A DNA stretch of 64,000 bases from Yamagishiella unicocca. Lineage: Eukaryota; Chlorophyta; Chlorophyceae; Chlamydomonadales; Volvocaceae. The number at the start of each line of letters is the position of its first letter. The stretch's first letter is position 1. The stretch covers positions 1 through 64,000 of the forward strand of contig BDSL01000184.1 of NCBI GenBank assembly GCA_003116995.1. The letters run 5' to 3'. Below, piece by piece: positions 1 to 14,300 of this stretch. The position numbers and the translations under genes are program-made. The notes beneath the pieces are model-generated. The model was given only the letters and a program-made list of their open reading frames with translations, did no database searches and was not told the DNA's origin.

Positions 1-3000
1 GGTGGCGGGGGGTACTGGCGGCGGCGGGGCGGAGGAGGCGGCGGCGGTGTGCCAGGCGGCGGGGGAGTAGGGGGTGGTGGCGGGCGGTACTGGCGGCGGC
101 GGCGGGGGCGGAGGAGGCGGCGGCGGTGGCCAGGCGGCGGGGAGTAGGGGTGGTGGTACTGGCGGCGGCGGCGGGGCGGAGGAGGCGCGGCGGTGTGCCA
201 GCGGCGGGGGAGTAGGGGGTGGTGGCGGGCGGTACTGGCGGCGGCGGCGGGGGCGGAGGAGGCGGCGGCGGTGTGCCAGGCGGCGGGGGAGTAGGGGGTG
301 GTGGCGGGGCGGTACTGGCGGCGGCGGCGGGGGCGGAGGAGGCGGCGGCGGTGTGCCAGGCGGCGGGGAGTAGGGGGTGGTGGCGGGGCGGTGGCGGCGG
401 CGCGGGGGCGGAGGAGGCGGCGGCGGTGTGCAGGCGGCGGGGAGTAGGGGGTGGTGGCGGGGGCGGTACTGGCGGCGGCGGGCGGGGCGGAGGAGGCGGC
501 GGCGGTGTGCCAGGCGGCGGGGGAGTAGGGGGTGGTGGCGGGGCGGTACTGGGTGGCCAGGCGGCGGGGGAGTGGTGGTGGGGGCGGTACTGGCGGCGGC
601 GGCGGGGGCGGAGGAGGCGGCGGCGGTGTGCCAGGCGGCGGGGAGTAGGGGGTGGTGGCGGGGGCGGTACTGGCGGCGGCGGCGGGGCGGAGGAGGCGGC
701 GGCGGTGTGCCAGGCGGCGGGGAGTAGGGGGTGGTGGCGGGGCGGTACTGGCGGCGGCGGCGGGGGCGGAGGAGGCGGCGGCGGTGTGCCAGGCGGCGGG
801 GGAGTAGGGGGGTGGCGGGGGGCGGTACTGGCGGCGGCGGCGGGGCGGAGGAGGCGGCGGGCGGTGTGCCAGGCGGCGGGGGAGTAGGGGGTGGTGGCGG
901 GGGCGGTACTGCGGCGGCGGCGGGGGCGGAGGAGGCGGCGGCGGTGTGCCAGGCGGCGGGGGAGTAGGGGTGGTGGCGGGGGCGGTACTGGCGGCGGCGG
1001 GGGCGGAGGAGGCGGCGGCGGTGTGCCAGGCGGCGGGGAGTAGGGCGGTACTGGCGGCGGCGGCGGGGGCGGAGGAGGCGGCGGCGGTGTGCAGGGCGGT
1101 GGTGGCGGGGCGGTGTGTGGCGGGGGAGTGGTGGCGGGGGCGGTGGCGGCGGCGGCGGGGCGGAGGAGGCGGCGGTGTGCCAGGCGGCGGGGAGGGGGTG
1201 GGGCGGGGCGGTACTGGCGGCGGCGGCGGGGGGGAGGAGGCGGCGGCGGTGTGCCAGGCGGCGGGGGAGTAGGGGGTGTGGCGGGGCGGTACTGGCGGCG
1301 GCGCGGGGGCGGAGGAGGCGGCGGGCGTGTGCCAGGCGGCGGGGCGGTACTGGCGGCGGCGGCGGGGGCGGAGGAGCGGCGGCGGTGTGCCAGGCGGCCG
1401 GTGGTGGCGGGGGCGGTGGCCAGGCGGCGGCGGGGAGTAGGGGTGGTGGCGGGGGCGGTGGCGGCGGCGGCGGGGGCGGAGGAGGCGGCGGCGGTGTGCC
1501 AGGCGGCGGGGGAGTAGGGGGTGGTGGCGGGGGCGGTACTGGCGGCGCGGCGGGGGCGGAGGAGGCGGCGGCGGTGTGCCAGGCGGCGGGGAGTAGGGGG
1601 TGGTGGCGGGGGCGGTACTGGCGGCGGCGGCGGGGGCGGAGGAGGCGGCGGCGGTGTGCCAGGCGGCGGGGAGTAGGCGGGGGTACTGGCGGCGGCGGCG
1701 GGGGCGGAGGAGGCGGCGCGGTGTGCCAGGCGGCGGGGGTAGGGGTGGCGGGGCGGTACTGGCGGCGGCGGCGGGGGCGGAGGAGGCGGCGGCGGTGTGC
1801 CAGGCGGCGGGGGAGTAGGGGTGGTGGCGGGGGCGGTACTGGCGCGGCGGCGGGGGGCGGAGGAGGCGGCGGCGGTGTGCCAGGCGGCGGGGAGGGGGGG
1901 TGGTGGCGGGGCGGGGCGGCGGCGGGGGCAGGCGGCGGCGGTGTGCCAGGCGGCGGGGGAGTAGGGGTGGTGGCGGCGGTACTGGCGGCGGCGCGGGGGC
2001 GGAGGGGCGGCGGCGGTGTGCCAGGCGGCGGGGGAGTAGGGGTGGTGGCGGGGCGGTACTGGCGGCGGCGGGGCGGAGGAGGCGGCGGCGGTGTGCCAGG
2101 CGGCGGGGGAGTAGGGGGTGGTGGCGGGGCGGTACTGGCGGCGGCGGCGGGGCGGAGGAGGCGGCGGCGGTGTGGCGGCGGGGGCGGTACTGGCGGCGGC
2201 GGGGGGCGGAGGAGGCGGCGGCGGTGTGCCAGGCGGCGGGGGAGTAGGGGGTGGTGGCGGGGGTGGCGGCGGCGGCGGGGGCGGAGGGCGGCGGCGGTGG
2301 CGGCGGGGAGTAGGGGTGGTGGGGCGGTACTGCGGCGGCGGCGGGGGCGGAGGAGGCGGCGGCGGTGTGCCAGGCGGCGGGGGGGGGTGGTGGCGGGGGC
2401 GGTGGCGGCGGCGGCGGGGCGGGAGGCGGCGGCGGTGTAGGGGAGTAGGGGGGGTGGCGGGGGCGGTACTGGCGGCGGGCGGGGGCGGAGGAGGCGGCGG
2501 CGGTGTGCCAGGCGCGGGGGAGTAGGGGGTGGTGGCGGGGCGGTACTGGCGCGGCGGCGGGGGCGGAGGAGCGGCGGCGGTGTGCCAGGCGGCGGGGGAG
2601 TAGGGGGTGGTGGCGGGGGCGGTACTGGCGGCGGCGGGGGCGGAGGAGGCGGCGGCGGTGTGCCAGGCGGCGGGAGTAGGGGTGGTGGCGGGGCGGTACT
2701 GGCGGCGGCGGCGGGGGCGGAGGAGGCGGCGGCGGTGTGCCAGGCGGCGGGGTGGGGTGGTGGCGGGGGCGGTACTGGCGGCGGCGCGGGGGCGGAGGAG
2801 CGGCGGCGGTGTGCCAGGCGGCGGGGGAGTAGGGGGTGGTGGGGGGCGGTAGGCGGCGGCGGCGGGGGCGGAGGCGGCGGCGCCAGGCGGCGGGGAGTAG
2901 GGGGTGGTGGCGGGGGCGGTACTGGCGGCGGCGGCGGGGGCGGAGGAGGGCGGCGGTGTGCCAGGCGGGGGAGTAGGGGGTGGTGGCGGGGGCGGTACTG

Positions 3001-6000
3001 GCGGCGGCGGCGGGGGCGGAGGAGGCGGCGGCGGCGTGCCAGGCGGCGGGGAGTAGGGCGGTAGGCCGGCGCGGTGTGCCAGGCGGCGGGGGAGTAGGGG
3101 TGGTGGCGGGGGCGGTAGGGGGCGGAGGAGGCGGCGGCGGTGGCGGTGTGGTGTGTGCGGCGGCGGGGGCGGTACTGGCGGCGGCGGCGGGGGCGGAGGA
3201 GGCGGCGGCGGTGTGCCAGGCGGCGGGGGCGGTACTGGCGGCGGCGGCGGGGCGGAGGAGGCGGCGGCGGGTGCCGGCGGGGGAGTAGGGGGTGGTGGCG
3301 GGGCGGTACTGGCGGCGGCGGCGGGGGCGGAGGAGGCGGCGGCGGTGTGCCAGGCGGCGGGGAGTAGGGGTGGTGGCGGGGCGGTACTGGCGGCGCGGCG
3401 GGGCGGAGGAGGCGGCGGCTGCCAGGCGGCGGGGAGTAGGGGTGGTGGCGGGGGGTACTGGCGGCGGCGGCGGGGCGGAGGAGGCGGCGGCGGTGTGCAG
3501 GCGGCGGGGGAGTAGGGGGTGGTGGCGGGGGCGTACTGGCGGCGGCGGGGGGGCGGAGGAGGCGGCGGCGGTGTGCCAGGCGGCGGGAGTAGGGGGGTGG
3601 CGGGGGCGGTACTGGCGGCGGCGGGGGCGGAGGAGGCGGCGGCGGTGTGCCAGGCGGCGGGAGTAGGGGTGGTGGCGGGGGCGGTACTGGCGGCGGCGGC
3701 GGGGCGGAGGAGGCGGCGGCGGTGTGCCAGGCGGCGGGGGAGTAGGGGGTGGTGGCGGGGCGGTACTGGCGGCGGCGGCGGGGCGGAGGAGGCGGCGGCG
3801 GTGTGCCAGGCGGCGGGGGAGTAGGGGGTGGTGGCGGGGCGGTACGCGGCGGCGGCGGGGGCGGAGGAGGCGGCGGCGGTGTGCCAGGCGCGGGGGAGTA
3901 GGGGTGGTGGCGGGGGCGTACTGGCGGCGGCGGCGGGGGCGGAGGAGGCGGCGGCGGTGTGCCAGGCGGCGGAGTAGGGTGGTGGCGGGGGCGGTACTGG
4001 CGGCGGCGGCGGGGCGGAGGAGGCGGCGGCGGTGCCAGGCGGCGGGGAGTAGGGGGTTGGCGGGCGGTACTGGCGGCGGCGGCGGGGGCGGAGGAGGCGG
4101 CGGCGGTGTGCCAGGCGGCGGGGAGTAGGGTGGTGGCGGGGGCGGTGGCGGCGGCGGGGGCGGAGGAGGCGCGGCGGTGTGCCAGGCGGCGGAGTAGGGG
4201 TGGTGGCGGGGGCGGTACTGGCGGCGGCGGCGGGGGCGGAGGAGGCGGCGGCGGTGTGCCAGGCGGCGGGGGAGTAGGGGGTGGTGGCGGGGGCGGTACT
4301 GGCGGCGGCGGCGGGGCGGAGGAGGCGGCGGTGTGCCAGGCGGCGGGGAGTAGGGGGTGGTGGCGGGGGTACTGGCGGCGGCGGGGGCGGAGGAGGCGGC
4401 GGCGGTGTGCCAGGCGGCGGGGAGTAGGGGGTGGTGGCGGGGCGGTACTGGCGGCGGCGGCGGGGGCGGAGGAGGCGGCGGCGGTGTGCCAGGCGGCGGG
4501 GGAGTAGGGGTGGTGGCGGGGCGGTACTGGCGGCGGCGGCGGGGGCGGAGGAGGCGGCGGCGGTGTGCCAGGCGGCGGGGAGTAGGGGGTGGTGGCGGGG
4601 CGGTACTGGCGGCGGCGGCGGGGCGGAGGAGGCGGCGGCGGTGTGCCAGGCGGCGGGGAGTAGGGGGTGGTGGCGGCGGTACTGGCGGCGGCGGCGGGGG
4701 CGGAGGAGGCGGCGGCGGTGTGCCAGGCGCGGGGAGTAGGGGTGGTGGCGGGGCGGTACTGGCGGCGGCGGCGGGGCGAGGAGGCGGCGGCGGTGTGCCA
4801 GGCGGCGGGAGTAGGGGGTGGTGGCGGGGGCGGTACTGGCGGCGGCGGCGGGGCGGAGGAGGCGGCGGCGGTGTGGGCGGCGGGGAGTAGGCGGTAGGCG
4901 GAGGAGGCGCGGCGGTGCCAGGCGGCGGGGGAGTAGGGGTGGTGGCGGGCGTACTGCGGCGCGGCGGGGGCGGAGGAGGCGGCGGCGGTGTGCCAGGCGG
5001 CGGGGAGTAGGGGGTGGTGGCGGGGGCGGTACTGGCGGCGGCGGCGGGGCGGAGGGGGCGGCGGCGTGTGCCAGGCGGCGGGGGAGTAGGGGGTGGTGGC
5101 GGGGCGGTACTGGCGGCGGCGGCGGGGGCGGAGGAGGCGGCGGCGGTGTGCCAGGCGGCGGGGAGTAGGGGTGGTGGCGGTAGGCGGAGGCGGCGGCGGT
5201 GTGCCAGGCGGCGGGGGAGTAGGGGGTGGTGGGCGGTACTGGCGGCGGCGGCGGGGGCGGAGGAGCGGCGGCGGTGTGGCGGCGGGGGGGGGTGGTGGCG
5301 GGGGCGGTACTGGCGGCGGCGGCGGGGGCGGAGGAGGCGGCGGCGGTGCAGGCGGCGGGAGTAGGGGTGGTGGCGGGGGGCGGCGGCGGCGGGGGCGAGG
5401 AGGCGGCGGCGGTGTGCGGGGAGTAGGGGTGGTGCGGGGCGGTACTGGCGGCGCGGCGGGCGGAGGAGGCGCGGGGTGCCAGGCGGCGGTGGCGGGGGCG
5501 GTACTGGCGGCGGCGGCGGGGCGGAGGAGGCGGCGGCGGTGTGCCAGGCGGCGGGGAGTAGGGGTGGTGGCGGGGCGGGCGGCGGGCGGGGGCGGAGGAG
5601 CGGCGGCGGGTGCCAGGCGGCGGGGGAGTAGGGGTGGTGGCGGGGCGGTACTGGCGGCGGCGGCGGGGCGGAGGAGGCGGCGGGTGCCAGGCGGCGGGGG
5701 AGTAGGGGGTGTGGCGGGGGCGGTACTGGCGGGCGGCGGGGGCGGAGGAGGCGGCGGCGGTGTGCCAGGCGGCGGGGAGTAGGGGGTGGTGGCGGGGGCG
5801 TACTGGCGGCGGCGGCGGGCGGGAGGAGGCGGCGGCGGTGTGCCAGGCGGCGGGGGAGTAGGGGGGTGTGGCGGGGCGGTACTGGCGGCGGCGGCGGGGG
5901 CGGAGGAGGCGGCGGCGGTGTGCCAGCGGCGGGGGAGTAGGGGTGGTGGCGGGCGGTACTGGCGGCGGCGGCGGGGGCGGAGGAGGCGGCGGCGGTGTGC

Positions 6001-8689
6001 CAGGCGGCGGGGAGTAGGGGGTGGTGGCGGGGCGGTACTGGCGGCGGCGGCGGGGGCGGAGGAGGCGGCGGCGGTGTGCCAGGCGGCGGGGGAGTAGGGG
6101 TGGTGGCGGGGGCGGTACTGGCGGCGGCGGCGGGGGCGGAGGAGGCGGCGGCGGTGTGCCAGGCGGCGGGGAGTAGGGGGTGGTGGCGGGGCGGTACTGG
6201 CGGCGGCGGCGGGGGCGGAGGAGGCGGCGGCGGTGTGCCAGGCGGCGGGGGAGTAGGGGGTGGTGGCGGGGCGGGGCGGCGGCGGCGGGGGCGGAGGAGG
6301 GGCGGCGGTGTGCCAGGCGGCGGGGGAGTAGGGGGTGGTGGCGGGCGGTACTGCGGCGGCGGCGGGGGCGGAGGAGCGGCGGCGGTGTGCCAGGCGGCGG
6401 GGGAGTAGGGGGTGGTGGCGGGGGCGGTACTGGCGGCGGCGGCGGGGGCGGAGGAGGCGGCGGCGGCCAGGCGGCGGGGGAGTAGGGGTGGTGGCGGGGG
6501 CGGTACTGGCGGCGGCGGCGGGGCGGAGGAGGCGGCGGCGGGTGTGCCAGGCGGCGGGGGAGTAGGGGGTGGTGGCGGGCGGTACTGGCGGCGGCGGCGG
6601 GGGCGGAGGAGGCGGCGCGGTGTGCCAGGCGGCGGGGGAGTAGGGGTGGTGCGGGGCGGTACTGGCGGCGGCGGGGGCGGAGGAGGCGGCGGCGTGTGCC
6701 AGGCGGCGGAGTAGGGGGGTGGCGGGGGGGTACTGGCGGCGGCGGCGGGGCGGAGGAGGCGGCGGCGGTGTGCCAGGCGGCGGGGAGTGGTGGCGGGGGC
6801 GGTACTGCGGCGGCGGCGGGGGCGGAGGAGGCGGCGGCGGTGCCAGGCGGCGGTGGTGGCGGGGCGGGCGGCGGCGGCGGGGCGGAGGAGGCGGCGGCGG
6901 GTGTGCCAGGCGGCGGGGGGGGGGTGGCGGGGGCGGTACTGGCGGCGGCGGCGGGGGCGGAGGAGGCGGCGGCGGTGTGCCAGGCGGCGGGGGAGTAGGG
7001 GGTGGTGGCGGGGGCGGTACTGGCGGCGGCGGCGGGGGCGGAGGAGGCGGCGGCGGTGTGCCAGGCGGCGGGGGAGTAGGGGTGGTGGCGGGGGCGGTAC
7101 TGCGGCGGCGGCGGGGGCGGAGGAGGCGGCGGCGGTGTGCCAGGCGGCGGGGGAGTAGGGGGTGGTGGCGGGGCGGTACTGGCGGCGGCGGCGGGGGCGG
7201 AGGAGGCGGCGGCGGTGTGCCAGGCGGCGGGGAGTAGGGGGTGGTGGCGGGGGCGGTACTGGCGGCGGCGGCGGGGGCGGAGGAGGCGGCGGCGGTGTGC
7301 CAGGCGGCGGGGGAGTAGGGGTGGTGGCGGGGGCGGTACTGGCGGCGGCGGCGGGGGCGGAGGAGGCGGCGGCGGTGTGCCAGGCGGCGGGGGAGTAGGG
7401 GGTGGTGGCGGGGGCGGTACTGGCGGCGGCGGCGGGGGCGGAGGAGGCGGCGGCGGTGTGCCAGGCGGCGGGGGAGTAGGGGGTGGTGGCGGGGCGGTAC
7501 TGGCGGCGGCGGCGGGGGCGGAGGAGGCGGCGGCGGGTGCCAGGCGGCGGGGGAGTAGGGGGTGTGGCGGGGCGGTACTGGCGGCGGCGGCGGGGGCGGA
7601 GGAGGCGGCGGCGGTGTGCCAGGCGGCGGGGAGTAGGGGGTGGTGGCGGGGGCGGTACTGGCGGCGGCGGCGGGGGCGGAGGAGGCGGCGGCGGTGTGCC
7701 AGGCGGCGGGGGAGTAGGGGGTGGTGGCGGGGGCGGTACTGGCGGCGGCGGCGGGGGCGGAGGAGGCGGCGGCGGTGTGCCAGGCGGCGGGGGAGTAGGG
7801 GGTGGTGGCGGGGCGGTACTGGCGGCGGCGGCGGGGGCGGAGGAGGCGGCGGCGGGTGTGCCAGGCGGCGGGGGAGTAGGGGGTGGTGGCGGGGGCGGTA
7901 CTGGCGGCGGCGGCGGGGGCGGAGGAGGCGGCGGCGGTGTGCCAGGCGGCGGGGGGTAGGGGTGGTGGCGGGCGGTACTGGCGGCGGGGCGGAGGAGGCG
8001 GCGGCGGGTGCCAGGGGGGGGGGGGGGGGGGGCGGGGCGGTACTGGCGGCGGCGGCGGGGCGGAGGAGGCGGCGGCGGTGTGCCAGGCGGCGGGGGAGTA
8101 GGGGGTGGTGGCGGGGGCGGTACTGGCGGCGGCGGCGGGGGCGAGGAGGCGGCGGCGGTGTGCCAGGCGGCGGGGGAGTAGGGGGGTGGTGGCGGGGGCG
8201 GTACTGGCGGCGGCGCGGGGGCGGGAGGAGGCGGCGGCGGTGTGCCAGGCGGCGGGGAGTAGGGGGTGGTGGCGGGGGCGGTACTGGCGGCGGCGGCGGG
8301 GGCGGAGGAGGCGGCGGCGGTGTGCCAGGCGGCGGGGGAGTAGGGGTGGTGGCGGGGGCGGTACTGGCGGCGGCGGCGGGGCGGAGGAGGCGGCGGCGGT
8401 GTGCCAGGCGGCGGGGGAGTAGGGGGTGGTGGCGGGGGCGGTACTGGCGGCGGCGGCGGGGGCGGAGGAGGCGGCGGCGGTGTGCAGGCCAGGCGGCGGG
8501 GGAGTAGGGGGTGGTGGCGGGGCCGGTACTGGCGGCGGCGGCGGGGGCGGAGGAGGCGGCGGCGGTGTGCCAGGCGGCGGGGGAGTAGGGGGTGGTGGCG
8601 GGGCGGTACTGGCGGCGGCGGCGGGGGCGGAGGAGGCGGCGGCGGTGTGCCAGGCGGCGGGGGAGTAGGGGGTGGTGGCGGGGGGGGGG

Positions 8690-8735
<46 letters not shown>

Positions 8736-11270
8736 CGGTACTGGCGGCGGCGGCGGGGGCGGAGGAGGCGGCGGCGGTGTGCCAGGCGGCGGGGGAGTAG
8801 GGGGTGGTGGCGGGGGCGGTACTGGCGGCGGCGGCGGGGCGGAGGAGGCGGCGGCGGTGTGCCAGGCGGCGGGGGAGTAGGGGTGGTGGCGGGGGCGGTA
8901 CTGGCGGCGGCGCGGGGGCGGAGGAGGCGGCGGCGGTGTGCCAGGCGGCGGGGGAGTAGGGGTGGTGGCGGGGGCGGTACTGGCGGCGGCGGCGGGGGCG
9001 GAGGAGGCGGCGGCGGTGTGCCAGGCGGCGGGGGAGTAGGGGTGGTGGCGGGGGCGGTACTGGCGGCGGCGGCGGGGGCGGAGGAGGCGGCGGCGGTGTG
9101 CCAGGCGGCGGGGGAGTAGGGGGTGGTGGCGGGGCGGTACTGGCGGCGGCGGCGGGGGCGGAGGAGGCGGCGGCGGTGTGCCAGGCGGCGGGGGAGTAGG
9201 GGGTGGTGGCGGGGCGGTACTGGCGGCGGCGGCGGGCGGAGGAGGCGGCGGCGGTGTGCCAGGCGGCGGGGGAGTAGGGGGTGGTGGCGGGGGCGGTACT
9301 GGCGCGGCGGCGGGGGCGGAGGAGGCGGCGGCGGTGTGCCAGGCGGCGGGGGAGTAGGGGGTGGTGGCGGGGCGGTACTGGCGGCGGCGGCGGGGCGGAG
9401 GAGGCGGCGGCGGTGTGCAGGCGGCGGGGGAGTAGGGGGGGGGGTCGGCGGCGGGGGCGGAGGAGGCGGCGGCGGTGTGCAGGCGGCGGGGGAGTAGGGG
9501 GTGGTGGCGGGGGCGGTACTGGCGGCGGCGGCGGGGGCGGAGGAGGCGGCGGCGGTGTGCCAGGCGGCGGGGGAGTAGGGGGTGGTGGCGGGGGCGGTAC
9601 TGGCGGCGGCGGCGGGGGCGGAGGAGGCGGCGGCGGTGTGCCAGGCGGCGGGGGAGTAGGGGGTGGTGGCGGGGGCGGTACTGGCGGCGGCGGCGGGGGC
9701 GGAGGAGGCGGCGGCGGTGTGCCAGGCGGCGGGGGAGTAGGGGGTGGTGGCGGGGGCGGTACTGGCGGCGGCGGCGGGGCGGAGGAGGCGGCGGCGGTGT
9801 GCCAGGCGGCGGGGGATAGGGGGTGGTGGCGGGGGCGGTACTGGCGGCGGCGGCGGGGCGGAGGAGGCGGCGGCGGTGTGCAGGCGGCGGGGGAGTAGGG
9901 GGTGGTGGCGGGGGCGGTACTGGCGGCGGCGGCGGGGGCGGAGGAGGCGGCGGCGGTGTGCCAGGCGGCGGGGAGTAGGGGGTGGTGGCGGGGGCGGTAC
10001 TGGCGGCGGCGGCGGGGGCGGAGGAGGCGGCGGCGGTGTGCCAGGCGGCGGGGGAGTAGGGGGTGGTGGCGGGGGCGGTACTGGCGGCGGCGGCGGGGCG
10101 GAGAGGCGGCGGCGGTGTGCCAGGCGGCGGGGGGAGTAGGGGGTGGTGGCGGGGGCGGTACTGGCGGCGGCGGCGGGGGCGGAGGAGGCGGCGGCGGTGT
10201 GCCAGGCGGCGGGGAGTAGGGGGTGGTGGCGGGGGCGGTACTGGCGGCGGCGGCGGGGGCGGAGGAGGCGGCGGCGGTGTGCCAGGCGGCGGGGGAGTAG
10301 GGGGTGGTGGCGGGGGCGGTACTGGCGGCGGCGGCGGGGGCGGAGGAGGCGGCGGCGGTGTGCCAGGCGGCGGGGGAGTAGGGGTGGTGGCGGGGCGGTA
10401 CTGGCGGCGGCGGCGGGGGCGGAGGAGGCGGCGGCGGTGTGCCAGGCGGCGGGGAGTAGGGGGTGGTGGCGGGGGCGGTACTGGCGGCGGCGGCGGGGGC
10501 GGAGGAGGCGGCGGCGGTGTGCCAGGCGGCGGGGGAGTAGGGGTGGTGGCGGGGGCGGTACTGGCGGCGGCGGCGGGGGCGGAGGAGGCGGCGGCGGTGT
10601 GCCAGGCGGCGGGGGAGTAGGGGTGGTGGCGGGGGCGGTACTGGCGGCGGCGGCGGGGGCGGAGGAGGCGGCGGCGGTGTGCCAGGCGGCGGGGGAGTAG
10701 GGGGTGGTGGCGGGGGCGGTACTGGCGGCGGCGGCGGGGGCGGAGGAGGCGGCGGCGGTGTGCCAGGCGGCGGGGGAGTAGGGGGTGGTGGCGGGGGCGG
10801 TACTGGCGGCGGCGGCGGGGCGGAGGAGGCGGCGGCGGTGTGCCAGGCGGCGGGGGAGTAGGGGGTGGTGGCGGGGGCGGTATGGGGCGGCGGCGGGGGC
10901 GGAGGAGGCGGCGGCGGTGTGGGGGGGGGGGGGGGGGGGGGGGCGGTACGGCGGCGGGGGGCGGAGGAGGCGGCGGCGGTGTGCAGGCGGCGGGGGAGTA
11001 GGGGGTGGTGGCGGGGGCGGTACTGGCGGCGGCGGCGGGGGCGGAGGAGGCGGCGGCGGTGTGCCAGGCGGCGGGGGAGTAGGGGGTGGTGGCGGGGGCG
11101 GTACTGGCGGCGGCGGCGGGGGCGGAGGAGGCGGCGGCGGTGTGCCAGGCGGCGGGGAGTAGGGGGTGGTGGCGGGGCGGTACTGGCGGCGGCGGCGGGG
11201 GCGGAGGAGGCGGCGGCGGTGTGCCAGGCGGCGGGGGAGTAGGGGGTGGTGGCGGGGGCGGTACTGGCGG

Positions 11271-11307
<37 letters not shown>

Positions 11308-14300
11308 GGTGGCGGGGCGGTACTGGCGGCGGCGGCGGGGGCGGAGGAGGCGGCGGCGGTGTGCCAGGCGGCGGGGGAGTAGGGGGTGGTGGCGGGGGCG
11401 GTACTGGCGGCGGCGGCGGGGCGGAGGAGGCGGCGGCGGTGTGCCAGGCGGCGGGGGAGTAGGGGGTGGTGGCGGGGGCGGTACTGGCGGCGGCGGCGGG
11501 GGCGGAGGAGGCGGCGGCGGTGTGCCAGGCGGCGGGGGAGTAGGGGGTGGTGGCGGGGGCGGTACTGGCGGCGGCGGCGGGGCGGAGGAGGCGGCGGCGG
11601 TGTGCCAGGCGGCGGGGGAGTAGGGGGTGGTGGCGGGGGCGGTACTGGCGGCGGCGGCGGGGGCGGAGGAGGCGGCGGCGGTGTGCCAGGCGGCGGGGGA
11701 GTAGGGGGTGGTGGCGGGGGGGGGGCGGCGGCGGGGGGGGCGGAGGAGGCGCGGCGGTGTGCCAGGCGGCGGGGAGTAGGGGTGGTGGCGGGGGCGGTAC
11801 TGGCGGCGGCGGCGGGGGCGGAGGAGGCGGCGGCGGTGTGCCAGGCGGCGGGGGAGTAGGGGGTGGTGGCGGGGGCGGTACTGGCGGCGGCGGCGGGGGC
11901 GGAGGAGGCGGCGGCGGTGTGCAGGCGCGGGGAGTAGGGGGTGGTGGCGGGGCGGTACGGCGGCGGCGGCGGGGGCCGGAGGAGGCGGCGGCGGTGTGCC
12001 AGGCGGCGGGGGAGTAGGGGTGGTGGCGGGGCGGTACTGGCGGCGGCGGCGGGGGCGGAGGGAGGCGGCGGCGGGTGTGCCAGGCGGCGGGGGAGTAGGG
12101 GGTGGGGTGGCGGGGGGGCGGAACTGTGGCGGCGGGCCGGGCGGGGCGGGGGGGGGGGGAGGCGGCGGCGGTGTGCAGGCGGCGGGGAGTAGGGGGTGGT
12201 GGCGGGGGCGGTACTGGCGGCGGGCGGCGGGGGCGGAGGAGGCGGCGGCGGATGTGCCAGGCGGCGGGGGAGTAGGGGTGGTGGCGGGGGCGGTATGGCG
12301 GCGGCGGCGGGGCGAGGAGGCGGCGGCGTGTGCCAGGCGGCGGGGAGTAGGGGGTGGTGGCGGGGGCGGTGTACTGGCGGCGGCGGCGGGGGCGGAGGAG
12401 GCGGCGGCGGTGTGCCGGCCAGTATGGCGGCGGCGGCGGGGGCGGAGAGGGCGGCGGTGGCAGGCGGGCGGGTAGGTGGTGGCGGGGCGGCGGCGGCGGC
12501 GGCGGGGCGGAGGAGGCGGCGGCGGTGTGCCAGGCGGCGGGGAGTAGGGGGTGGTGGCGGGGCGGTACTGGCGGCGGCGGCGGGGCGGAGGAGGCGGCGG
12601 CGGCGTGTGCCAGGCGGCGGGGGAGTAGGGGTGGTGGCGGGGGCGGTCTGGCGGCGGCGGCGGGGCGGAGGAGGCGGCGGCGGTGTGCCAGGCGGCGGGG
12701 GAGTAGGGGTGGTGGCGGGGGGCGGTACTGGCGGCGGCGGCGGGGGCGGAGGAGGCGGCGGCGGTGTGCAGGCGGCGGGGAGTAGGGGGTGGTGGCGGGG
12801 GCGGTACTGGCGGCGGCGGCGGGGGCGGAGGAGGCGGCGGCGGGGTGTGCCAGGCGGCGGGGGAGTAGGGGTGGTGGCGGGGGCGGTACTGGCGGCGGCC
12901 GGCGGGGGCGGAGGAGGCGGCGGCGGTGTGCCAGGCGGCGGGGGAGTAGGGGGTGGTGGCGGGGCGGTACTGGCGGCGGCGGCGGGGGCGGAGGAGGCGG
13001 CGGCGGTGTGCCAGGCGGCGGGGGAGTAGGGGGTGGTGGCGGGGCGGTACTGGCGGCGGCGGCGGGGGCGGAGGAGGCGGCGGCGGTGTGCCAGGCGGCG
13101 GGGGAGTAGGGGGTGGTGGCGGGGGCGGTACTGGCGGCGGCGGCGGGGGGAGGAGGCGGCGGCGGTGTGCCAGGCGGCGGGGAGTAGGGGGTGGTGGCGG
13201 GGGCGGTACTGGCGGCGGCGGCGGGGCGGAGGAGGCGGCGGCGGTGTGCCAGGCGGCGGGGGAGTAGGGGGTGGCGGGGGCGGTACTGGCGGCGGCGGCG
13301 GGGCGGAGGAGGCGGCGGCGGTGTGCCAGGCGGCGGGGGGTAGGGGTGGTGGCGGGGGGCGTACTGGCGGCGGCGGCGGGGCGGAGGAGGCGGCGGCGGT
13401 GTGCCAGGCGGCGGCGGGGTAGGGGGTGGTGGCGGGGGGTACTGGCGGCGGCGGCGGGGGCGGAGGAGGCGGCGGCGGTGTGCCAGGCGGCGGGGGAGTA
13501 GGGGGTGGTGGCGGGGGCGGTACTGGCGGCGGCGGCGGGGGCGGAGGAGGCGGCGGTGTGCCAGGCGGCGGGGAGTAGGGGGTGGTGGCGGGGGCGTACT
13601 GGCGGCGGCGGCGGGGCGGAGAGGCGGCGGCGGTGTGCCAGGCGGCGGGGGAGTAGGGGGTGGTGGGGGCGGTACTGGCGGCGGCGGCGGGGCGGAGGAG
13701 GCGGCGGCGGTGTGCCAGGCGGCGGGGGAGTAGGGGGTGGTGCGGGGCGGTACTGGCGGCGGCGGGGGCGGAGGAGGCGGCGGCGGTGTGCCAGGCGGCG
13801 GGGGAGTAGGGGTGGTGGGGGGCGGTACTGGCGCGGCGGCGGGGCGGAGGAGGCGGCGGCGGTGTGCCAGGCGGCGGGAGTAGGGGTGGTGGCGGGGGCG
13901 GTACTGGGCGGCGCGGGGCGGGAGGCGGCGGCGGTGTGCCAGGCGAGTAGGCGGGGCGGTACTGGCGGCGGCGGCGGGGGCGGAGGAGGCGGCGGCGGTG
14001 TGCCAGGCGGCGGGGAGTAGGGGGTGGTGGCGGGGGCTGGCGGCGGCGGCGGGGGCGGAGGAGGCGGCGGCGGGTGCCAGGCGGCGGGGAGTAGGGGTGG
14101 TGCGGGGGCGGTACTGGCGGCGGCGGCGGGGGCGGAGGAGGCGGCGGCGGTGTGCCAGGCGGCGGGGAGTAGGGGTGGTGGCGGGGGCGGTACTGGCGGC
14201 CGGCGGCGGGGGCGGAGGAGGCGGCGGCGGTGTGCCAGGCGGCGGGGGAGTAGGGTGGTGGCGGGGGCGGTACTGGCGGCGGCGGCGGGGGGCGGAGGAG